NCBI GenBank assembly: GCA_011009095.1
Contig: VTPC01004757.1
Coordinates: 27,827 to 91,826, forward strand
Length of the DNA: 64,000 nt
Direction of reading: 5' to 3'
DNA from: Ignelater luminosus
Taxonomy: Eukaryota; Arthropoda; Insecta; Coleoptera; Elateridae
The notes under the pieces are model-generated. The model was not told where the DNA came from. It searched no databases and saw only the letters and a list, made by a program, of their open reading frames with translations. Numbering within the stretch: the stretch's first letter is position 1; the number at the start of each line of letters is the position of its first letter. Below, in pieces: positions 55,340 through 64,000 of the stretch. Made by a program: the position numbers and the translations under genes.

Positions 55340-57320
55340 TTCATGCCATTTGAATTTAATGTAATAAAAACTCGTAAAATATAAATTAAATTAAAGAAGT
55401 TTTTCCAAACTAATTAAACAAATGCACACCATAGTTGTAAAGAAGGTACTGAACTAAATGTTTTGTCTAGAAGAGATGGTGGTGGTGAGGAGGTAGACAT
55501 GCAGTAACAGGAAAGATCAGACATGTATTGACGTGAAAGTGGTTGTATTTACAGTTGTATGATATAATGATTACTGCTTTTAACTTCTTTATCATCATCC
55601 ACTACATATTTATTCAGAATATCAACTTCTTGCATCATCATAAATAAAAAAAAATATGATTGTTTATTTAAATAACAGTTTTACAAAACGATCCTTTACA
55701 ATAGGCCAACACCTATAGATAGAACAAAAAACCACACTTTGTGAAAAAGCCTTACGTGATTAAATTTTTTAAATATTTTTCCCCTTTTCAGCGCCGAAAA
55801 ATCGATTGAAATCACTAGATAGATTCCAGACAATTTGACCAACGCAAACTTGTGTTATCTTTCTTGGGACTCCGTGGCAACAAAATTTTTGCGAATGTTC
55901 TTTATTCGTGAAGGGAATGCTAGTTTTTAGATTAGTCTTTTCTTGTAAATTCAAATATTAAGGGTTATCAGTCCACTCCTGTTTAAATTACCACGTTAGA
56001 CGCTTGAACTGAACTCTGCTTAACTGTTGGCTGTTGAACTGTAAATAAAATGCTTTTTAGAGTTACTTTTTGATCATTATAAACGCATACATAACAGCAG
56101 GTGTACATGTCTTATGGCTGTATGTCCTCAAATCAGTGGTGGTGAATTTTTGTATTATTTTTCTTACTAAATACTGTCCAGAGAGTACATATTATAACAA
56201 TAATATAGTATTCTACAGATGAACTAAATATTTATCTTATATCTGGCTATTTATAATTTGGTTAAATCTAGAAAACCCAAACGAAAGACTATTTTCCATC
56301 AGGGATTACTCAAAAGGATGTCACACTATTTTCTTTATTAACTGTGACTTGCTCTCCATTTAACGAGGAAGTATGTGTATGTGAACGCGCCCTTTGTTCT
56401 TTACATTCACGTATTTAGCGCCATATCACCACGTTTAACTTGCTGAAAGAGATAAAGACCTTTTGAAATTATGTTTTACTTGACACTTTGAAACTTGAAA
56501 TCTAACTCATTGCTGCTTTAATTTTAACAATAATGTATATTAAATTAATTTAATTTTTAATTATGTAATGCAGGTGTACCTACGATACTTATAGACTGAA
56601 TATTTAAGTGTTTAATAATTATTATGCATTTTATTTTTCAAAACAAAACCGACGATCACTGATAGCAGATTTACTTGCTTGATATATATGTAAAACTATC
56701 ATTTAGACTGTTAGGATTCCTAATTAGGAACTCTCGGAACTTCACAGATACGTCGCTACTAATAATTTTGTTCAATGCATTAATATGATCTAAACTTGAA
56801 TACGGAACGATGCTTTGAAATCCTTACTATACTCATAATTTTCTCAGTATCAAATAAAGTTAACAAACATTTTTAACATATTGTAGGTCAAAATATAACT
56901 TGGACGAAGTGGATGTAGATTACAATGAGCTTCTCTCCAGTCTCAACATCTAGCCATTAGAATACAGTTGTAATGAGCAATGATATTATTTTTATATAAA
57001 TTGATAAATAACTTCATCGATGCATCAAGTTTACAGGCTCAATATAAAAGTACCAGATGCACTTAGTCGCACCAACATAACTTACAGTTGTCCCAAAAGT
57101 AATTCTCATGTGAAATCACTAATTATAGCAATGGCTAAAGCTTAGATTAACTGTACATACATCCTGAAAAAGATGGGATACCCATGGAAACATTCACTGA
57201 ATAAACAAATTATTTATATTGACCTTTAATGGCCAACCCTCAAAAACCAGAAAATCTAAGAATCACGAAAGTGGCCGAAAACCTCAACCAATAAATATTT
57301 TTTCATGGTATTGCAATCCT
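55340..57320. other. 2 kb without a recognisable gene
   Basis: A very short match to an LTR-retrotransposon motif occurs at about 57041-57075 (see findings). Otherwise A+T-rich and without frames. Confidence 0.4.
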
Positions 57321-57329
57321 AGCCCCATG

Positions 57330-58500
57330 CATCGGCAAGCCAGTGTCGGGTTCTCTATTTGCCTTTTACTTAACTTCTTTCACTTTCTTTTTTCACTCCA
57401 TCTTCTCTTTGGCTAGTGTTTCCGCATCTTTCCATTACATTCCTATTTCTTCCAGACATTTACCTACTTTATCGTTCCATTTTTTCTCGGTTTTCCTCTG
57501 CCTTTTTTGCCCATCTTCCTGTTGGCATTCTGCATATGTGCTCAAACCACCTTAGCATATTTTTTTTATTCTTTGTTCTATCGATTTCACTTCTAAACGT
57601 TTCCTTATTTCCTCATTTCTTATTCTATCTATGATCTTTACATTCTCTTTCTTCTCGGTGTTCTCATTTCGCTTGCCTGTACTCTACTTCTGTGTCTTTT
57701 ACTTAGAGTCTATAGTTCTGATTTGTACGTTAGAACTAATATAAACATTGAGTTGTAAATCATTATTTTAGTTGTTTTTGTTAACTCTTTTTTTGTTAAA
57801 TGTGCTTTTGTGTATCGCCTGGTATAGTCTTGCGTTTTCCTTTATCCTTTCATCTATTTCCGCTTCTATTTTTCCATCTTCTAATAATATTTTGTCTAGA
57901 TATTTAAACTGTTTAGCTTGTTATATTATTTCAGCATCTATTTCAATTTTTAAAGTTTTTACTGTGTTCGATATTGCCATTGACTTTGTTTTGTTTTTAT
58001 TTATGTATACATTATATTTTTCTCTCCTCCTCATTCAATATTTTTATATTGTATTGTATTTTTTCTTCCGTATCTGCTACAATTACTACGTTGTCAGCAA
58101 ATGCTGGTGGTTTACTTGTACACCTTCCAGGCTGTGGTATCCCCATGTTGTTTTTTATTTTATGATTACATTTTTTTATGACTTCACCCATTGTTATGAT
58201 GAATAGGTATGCACTTAACGTTCCGCCTTGTCTTACACCGTTGATCAACGCTTACACGCAGGGTCGTTTTGAATTGGCTGGATAGTTCATTATTTGTCCT
58301 TACATAATTTGTTGTATGTTCGTATAAACCTTTTATGTTCTGAATTAACCGTCTGCCTACTTTTCTCTCATTAAAAGTGTTCTATATGTTCGTTCTTCTG
58401 ATCGAATCAAACGCTTTTGAAATATCAATGAAACATAAGTCAATTGATTTGTTATGTACAACTGTTCTTTCTATCAATTGTTTCAAAATAATTTATCTTT
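57330..58500 (-). pseudogene. LINE reverse transcriptase, C-terminal part
   Basis: From about 58480 down the frame reads CFIDISKAFDSIRRTNI (motif A), then LIQNIKGLYEHTTNYV, INGVRQGGTLSAYLF, KPPAFADNVVIVADTEEKI (the FADD box with Asn in place of the second Asp), and KILNEEERK. After frame changes come a decayed YxxEL.TLSKRHRSRVQASE, IDRIRNEEIRKRLEVKSIEQ, RQRKTEKKWNDKVG and WKDAETLAKEKM. This is the usual order from RT to the thumb and C-terminal domain. The changed FADD box and the stops show that it cannot work. The segment before motif A is missing. Confidence 0.8.
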
Positions 58501-58560
58501 TTTTAATGTTTTTTAACACACGGCAGAATAATTTTTGATTGCCTTGGAAGTTTTTTCATC

Positions 58561-60300
58561 CTTTTTCCAAATTTTTTCCACGATTCTTTCTTTGCTTCGT
58601 CTATCATTCTCTTGACATTTATTCTTTGCATCCTGTATTCTCTATATGACTCTTATTTCTGTTCATATTCATGTTTCTTACATAGATTCTTTTTTATTTT
58701 TATTGCTTGTTTTATTTCTTCTGACCACCATGATGTATACTGTTTGCTATTTTTTTACTCTTTTCATACTACACGCTTCTTTCGCGGTATCTACCAGTGT
58801 TTGTTTAAACAGTTCTTATAATTTTGGAATATTCATTCTCTTCATGGTCTTGTACTCTTCTTTTAATGCCTTCTTTATATTTATTTTGTTTGTTTGTTTT
58901 CTTCTCAGTTTATGTGTCTTTATTTTGTAATAATCAACTTTATTAGATTTTTCATTTATATGCTTTATTTCTGCCATTCTTACTTTGGTTGTTACCATAT
59001 AGTGATCACTACCGATTTCGTAGCTCCTTTTTGCCCTTGAGTCTATTATTCTTTCCATTAATTTTCGTGACACGATTACATAATCGATAATAGACTTTTT
59101 ATTTCTGCTTTCCAGTACTCTAGTAAATTTATGGATGTCTTTGTGTTCGAATTTGATGTTTGTTATTATCATTTCATGCTCCATGCAGAATTCCAATAGC
59201 CTCCTGCCATTTCAATTTAGTGTGTCTTCTCCTTCTTTACCTGTGTATGGTTTATTTCTCGTTATGTCTTTTCCTACTCTTGCGTTCATATCCCCAGCTA
59301 TTATCACTTCGTTTTTTGTTTTGTCTATTGTATCTTGTAACCATTTGTAAAATACTTCTATATTTTCTTTCTTCTGGTCTTCAGTGAGTCCGTATGCAAC
59401 TATAAAACCTATGTTCTCGCTTTTGTCTATATTTATTTCCACTCTTAACATTCCAGAGTTTACATAATTCCAACCTTTTACTTTGTCTTTTAAGTCTTTA
59501 TGTATTAAACAAGCGACTCTTTCTTTAGTTCTCTCATTAATTTCAACTCCGCTGTACGAGGTCTGTTCAAAAACTATCGCGAATTTCGCGGGTTACGTAT
59601 ATTCGATTTTCGATTGTTTTGTGGCGTTATGTTGGAACTCATGTCCCTCACTTATGCCGACAAGTCCGGTCATTTTGAATGTTCAGTTAATTTTTGACAG
59701 CTGTTTTGCTTGGACGTGTTTTGGCTCGTTTTCGATTTTGGCTATTCCAAAAAATGGATCAAAGAATCTGTATCAAATTTTGTGTGAAAAACAAAATTAA
59801 GTGCGCGGGCGCATTCCGAATGTTGACTGTGGCATATGGTGAAGCTACCTTGGGCCGAAGCAACGTTTATCGGTGGTACAAAATGTTCTCAGAGGGCCGG
59901 GAAGATGTGAACGACGAAGAGCGTGCTTTTGGTTTTGCTTACAGTTTTCTTCGATTGCAGGGGCGTGGTGCATCATGAGTTCTTGCCACAGGGTAGAACG
60001 GTCAATAAGGAATATTACCTGCAAGTTATGCGCTATTTGCGCGAAGCCAGAAACGCCCGGATTTGTGAAAGAACAAAAATTGGCTTTTGCACCATGATAA
60101 CGCCCCTGCTCACACATCGCGATACTTTTTGAACAGACCTCGTATGTTAATACGTTTTCGTTCATTATTTTATTACCTTTTCCTTTCATCTTAGTTTCCA
60201 TTACCCCCAGTCATAATAATTTTGATCTTTCAAACCCACTTATTAGTTCTTCCTCTATCACATTTATACTTTGTATATTCCATCTACCTAAATATAACAT
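58561..60300 (-). pseudogene. LINE endonuclease domain, split by a mariner
   Basis: The endonuclease/exonuclease/phosphatase-type domain begins near 60300 (NMLYLGRWNIQSINVIEEEL). It reads to METKMKGKGNKIMNENVLTY at 60144, is interrupted by the mariner at 59557-60142, and resumes with SGVEINERTKERVACLIHKD at 59553. NIGFIVAYGLTEDQKKENIE and VIIAGDMNARVGKDIT (the GDxN motif) follow, then LLEFCMEHEMIITNIKF, HKDIHKFTRV, KSIIDYVIVSR and YEIGSDHYMVTTKV (the SDH motif). The charged linker then runs to about 58561. The two flanks join at the TA duplicated by the mariner. Few disruptions are visible within the domain apart from that insertion and one stop. Confidence 0.85.
59557..60142 (+). mobile_element. 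doubly deleted mariner inside the LINE
   Basis: Ends CGAGGTCTGTTCAAAAACTA (59557) and the matching inverse ending 60142 (TTTGAACAGACCTCG) differ by single bases over about 30 bp, with TA on both sides (59555-59556 and 60143-60144). The plus-strand interior has ATG at 59754 (MDQRICIKFCVKNKIKCAG) and the helix-turn-helix half to YRWYKMFSEGREDVNDEE. A deletion then joins to GVVHHEFLPQGRTVNKEYY and to a frame-changed LHHDNAPAHTS (second catalytic Asp), which runs directly into the right end. Two separate deletions thus removed the first Asp region and everything after the second Asp. It is non-autonomous. Confidence 0.9.
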
Positions 60301-60559
60301 ATTTTCCACTATTTTTTGCTTTTATTTCCCCTCGTTTTCCTTATTCATTGCAGTTTTCGTCTTCTGTATTTTGGTTGTATCTGTTTTTTTATTAGTTTTT
60401 TGTATAATATGTTTTCGCTATTTTCCTCATCTGTTCTCCAAAATCATTCCCTTCTGGCTATCTCTGAGTCATAGTTCTTTTCTCGTCTCTTCCTTCTATA
60501 TTCTTGTTATTTCCTGGGCCTTTTCCTTGTTAATTCCTACTGTCTATAATATTGTTATC

Positions 60560-60890
60560 TATTATTAGTTTATTGTATTTTATCATGGCCTAATGCCCAT
60601 TTTGTCTTGCCTCTTTTAGTAGTGGTATTAATTCTTTTCGTTCATTTAGTACTTCTTTGGTGTAGTCTTCTTCTATCCAGATTGACGTTCTTTTCAGTGC
60701 GTTTGCTTTTTCACTTCCATATTCTTCATCAACATCATAACTTTTTCTTTTGTTTCTTCAATGGTTTCATTTTCTCTATCTTCGATTCCTTTAATTATCA
60801 GATTTTTTTTTCTGTATTCTTTAACTATCGCTTCTGAATTCTTCGTGCTCGTATCGGTCCGCTTGTCGAATTTCCTGACGGGGCACACAC
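60560..60890 (-). pseudogene. LINE ORF1 fragment
   Basis: Minus-strand text KEYRKKNLIIKGIEDRENET with EETKEKVMMLMKNMEV (60830-60735) is followed in another frame by SIWIEEDYTKEVLNERKELI, PLLKEARQNGH and MIKYNKLIIDNNI (to about 60560). It matches the RNA-binding and C-terminal parts of ORF1 proteins of L1-type and similar LINEs (KKNIVIxGI...NIxIDEDY...ER..L.P.LKEAR..G..A...YDKLIIDG). The N-terminal coiled coil is missing. One frame change and stops are present. It lies directly upstream of the endonuclease ORF, as expected. Confidence 0.75.
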
Positions 60891-60959
60891 TGGCTGCTGA
60901 CCTCTTTCGAATCTCAAAAATTTTTTTAACTAATAGTTTTTCCGTAACTTAATAAATTC

Positions 60960-63900
60960 CAGTATGAATAAAGTCAATTGTTAATATTTTTGTTCTTAAA
61001 TCTTTGATGTTTTATCTCGAAGTGGTCTATTCTTTATCTTAATTTATTAAATAACTTAATTCAAAGAGCAATCCGCAAACGGTTAGTATGCTAAAGCAAT
61101 ACTGTGCTACATAGTCTGGGTACATCAGACATTTTTCCAAATTGAGAAAAAATATCACTAATAATATAAAGATCTAAAAGAATAATCAGCAAATGTTTCA
61201 ACTCGAAAATCCTAAGTGCCAGTTCTTTACTATCAACACCGTTTTAAATTTTTTTAAATAAAAACCTTTTACAAAGCTTCTAAAATTCCACTTCCTTTTC
61301 TTCCTAACTGTAAGTTGTAAATCTTGTTTAACTGTTGCATTTCGGGAATGTCTCAACACACTTGAATGGCGCACTAAATTTTCATTCGGTTGGGTCTCTT
61401 AAATTCTCTTTTTGTCATTCACAGAAAAATTTGAAAGTTTGATCAGATTACGCTTTGGTAAATCTATTTACACAATTAATAACTACTAAAGGAAATAATA
61501 TTTCTCATGGTTACTGTCCCAAGTTAAAGAGAATTTTATTGACGAATGATTTTATTTAAACGTTTATCTTTCTGCTATATCTAGAAAGATTTACCACTCA
61601 TTAAAATACCCTGACTATACCTCACAATAAATTATAAAACTTCTGTATTTTAGAATAATGACGAAAAAGCTCCAGAAAGGTGAGACTAAAATCGTGAGGG
61701 ATACAAATGAATTCAATTCTAGCAGATAAAGAATTTTGTTTCGCATTTTAAAATTATGTAGAAATATTTAACACTGCAGATGCTGAAGTGATCTAACTGG
61801 AAAAAAGACTTTAAATAAAAAAATTTCAAAAATAAAGAATGAAGAAATTTGCAATGGTGTTGTAAGCTTTATTATTATCTTAAGATAAGACAAATCTTAC
61901 TACTACTGTTACCTAAGACTGTTTTCATTCACTTTACGTTTTCTTATATTTAAAAGATTTATGTATTATGTTAAGTCTTAAAACTCGTAGGACACACATA
62001 AAATACGTTCCTCCAGAGAGAGGTAAGGCACGACAAGTCGGCAAAACGGTAGGTTGATACATGCAACTTGTTGAACACATTCTAACAAATACAACAGGCA
62101 AATTGTTCCAGGAGATGGGATATAAGCTTCTACGTTACATTAATAGCATTCTGGCGTAAGAATTCACTTTACCTTAAGAAAATAACTCTTCAATAAAATA
62201 AATTAAAGATTAATTTAGAATATTTTGACTACTTTTTGGTTGATCAATATAATTTCTACATTTTGTAATTGTTTACAGTAATCAGTACAAGATTCTTTAA
62301 ATACTGTTCAGTCATTTGTATGCCCATCAGCTACATTTCTAGGAACTAGCAGATACCTCACACATAGAAATACTGGTGTGAAACAAGGTACTCAAGATAT
62401 CGAACCGTGAAAAAGTTTTCAGAATTCCTTATTAACACATTCACAAACCTAACTGTTTCATGCCTATAACATCAGATTTTGTCCTTACATAAATAATGCT
62501 TTTAGCTGTTTTAAATTTAGAGAGATGCAGTTTCAACCTGATACTAGGAATGAGCATAAATGACTGATAAACTATTTGCTGATCTGTTCTTTTCAAATTC
62601 GTATTTCTATTTTACACACCAACTTTGTATAATTATAAATATCTTGTAACCATTAAGTCATTATTTGTAAAGCACTAACGGTAGTAGTACTAAAAAGTTG
62701 TTTACTAAAAAGTCTTTTCGTGTTAATTATCCACAAAAAAAATAAAAGATGAAAATGGTGGGAAAATTAATCTTCTTTAGTATGATGGCAATTAAAGGAA
62801 TGCGTAGTGCTTATATTTTACTTTATAAAAAAGGCAATTGTTCTCTTTTATTCTCCTTTGTTATAAATGCCAATATCAATATCCAAATCAATAAAGATCC
62901 TGAAAATTGGGTATTTTGCATACCATCATTACACATGTACAAAAGACAAATTCCATGCTTTGAAGCTTTTTATAATAATCACCTATTGATAAAAATAAAA
63001 CTGAAAAATTCACGTTTAACTTTTTCAAAGCAAACTTCAAAACTAAAATAATTTATTTCCGTTTCAAACAATCTAAGCAGATTTCCAATTATATAGACTT
63101 TGTTTTCAAAAATTTCTTTTTTTATTCCAACACACTTCTCTTCATCTATAAAAGTTAATACTTGTTTGTAGTAGTAATTAACCTATCAGTATATAAAATT
63201 AAGGGATTCTAGTATTAATCCCAAGCCTTTACAATTACGAGCTATCCTAGCAATATAATTTTTAAAGCCGACTTTATTATGCGTGCATAATGTTTTGAGA
63301 ACCTTTTCGTCCTTTCCATATCAGAATAGTGCTTGAAATTCCAGGCCCTAGTTATTAGACGCTTTTGTTTTTAGGGTCTTATACAGGCGTGTCTTTTAGC
63401 GTATGAAGAGTAAAACACAGTAATAAAATAATTTAGTGGGTAATTATTTTCTGATGTTCTAGAACATAAAATCGCAATTCGTAAGATGGATAAAAAACAG
63501 TGACAAAATCCTTCTGGCATAGAAACAAAAAGAAAAAAAAACATTTTCGCAGAATTCGTTGTTTTTATCTCTGGATTATTTATCGTTTATACTAACATTA
63601 AGAAAAGCTACAGTATTAGTTTTAGTTTTCCGATGATACAATAAACAAAGCCTCGTTAGCTTACCTTGGAAAGCGTAAATTATGAAGTAGATTGCGAATG
63701 GAATTTCTATCCAGGGGTTAAACTCTCGAGGCAGTCTTCGAGGTTAAGCTTTCTTCATTCTATTATTATTTCGGTCTGTATTTGTTTCAGGAGTAAATAT
63801 TTCATAAGCAGAATAATTGAGGGATAATTTTAGGGGAGTATTTTACTTTAGTTGGTGGAAACAAAAATATTTTTATGAAAAGAAGAAAAGTTTTTTAACG

Positions 63901-64000
63901 TTTAATATAACGAAAATTATTCATTTGTTCGTGTAATTACGTATTCTACTAAAACAGAAATCTAGTAAACACATTTTTTATAATCTCTAGATAGTTATTA
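60960..64000. other. 3 kb without a recognisable gene
   Basis: A+T-rich. A 100-codon plus-strand frame from ATG at 62749 (MKMVGKLIFFSMMAIKGM) has no recognisable motif and A+T-driven composition. Nothing else can be supported. Confidence 0.45.

Larger units (their letters stand above)
57330..60890 (-). mobile_element. two-ORF LINE, internally deleted and interrupted by a mariner
   Basis: The minus strand carries in order the end of an ORF1, an endonuclease, a partial reverse transcriptase and a long C-terminal tail. The plus strand appears strongly pyrimidine-rich because the coding strand is A-rich. The 5' part of ORF1 is missing. The RT has lost its first half by a deletion near 58490-58515. 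A 586-bp mariner derivative sits inside the endonuclease. The endonuclease reads cleanly for long stretches, so the copy is younger than the other LINE pieces in the window. The clade is not certain; an RTE-like or related endonuclease-bearing clade fits. Confidence 0.8.

Noticed and set aside
57219-58206. Several hydrophobic, Phe/Leu/Ser-rich plus-strand frames that look like membrane proteins
   Set aside because: They are antisense shadows of the A-rich minus-strand LINE.
58612-60568. Further plus-strand hydrophobic frames
   Set aside because: Antisense shadows of the LINE endonuclease and ORF1.
61960-62165. Plus-strand stretch reading KYVPPERGKARQVGKTVG and LTNTTGKLFQEMGYK
   Set aside because: It looked exon-like, but a stop lies inside, no splice sites fit and no family is recognised.
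62749-63051. 100-codon frame from ATG with mixed hydrophobic content
   Set aside because: Composition follows the A+T bias, with no motif, splice signal or neighbour supporting a gene.
1-64000. CRISPR arrays, operons, prokaryotic promoters or riboswitches
   Set aside because: No regularly spaced direct repeats or prokaryotic gene layout; the element content is that of an arthropod genome.

Overview
The window is A+T-rich eukaryotic DNA with no operons, no prokaryotic signals and no complete host gene that I can recognise. It reads as intergenic or intronic DNA of an arthropod, most likely an insect. The reasons are the mix of mariner/Tc1-type, piggyBac and THAP/P-like DNA transposons, RTE-like and Jockey/CR1-like LINEs and a Penelope-like fragment, plus two uncharacterised protein families that I remember as multicopy in arthropods. 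One run of 400 Ns (53135-53534) is an assembly gap.

Layout. 2.4-5.75 kb: a possible acidic piggyBac N-terminus, a DD41D (Tc1/mariner superfamily) element with two in-frame stops, a piggyBac C-terminus and a (TA)n tract. 10.1-11.2 kb: a broken member of an uncharacterised protein family, minus strand. 14.3-15.8 kb: a second piggyBac relic and a Penelope-like piece with a GIY-YIG end. 18.8-22.6 kb: an orphan exon-like frame, a Tc1-like relic, a 5'-truncated RTE-like LINE and a short orphan coding stretch. 28.2-33.1 kb: a transposase relic, a 216-bp deleted mariner, a LINE tail and a MITE. 35.2-40.6 kb: a retroelement-type protein fragment, a nearly intact mariner with perfect 30-bp ends, a LINE piece and a foldback MITE. 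42.3-45.2 kb: a deleted THAP/P-like element, a LINE relic and an 800-bp near-perfect palindrome. 48.4-52.0 kb: a hydrophobic exon-like frame, an IS630/Tc1-type transposase relic, a deleted DD41D-type copy and a Jockey/CR1-like fragment. 54.3-55.3 kb: a second uncharacterised family. 57.3-60.9 kb: a two-ORF LINE interrupted by a doubly deleted mariner. The remaining long stretches hold nothing I can name.

How it works together. The content is mobile-element sediment rather than a pathway. The youngest-looking item is the mariner at 37.6-38.9 kb, whose ends are identical and whose transposase has one frameshift. Several elements survive only as end-plus-end deletion derivatives that a related transposase could once have mobilised. 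Two foldback elements share a two-tier terminus, which I regard as the most unusual structure here. Family assignments rest on reading translations by eye; no database search was run.
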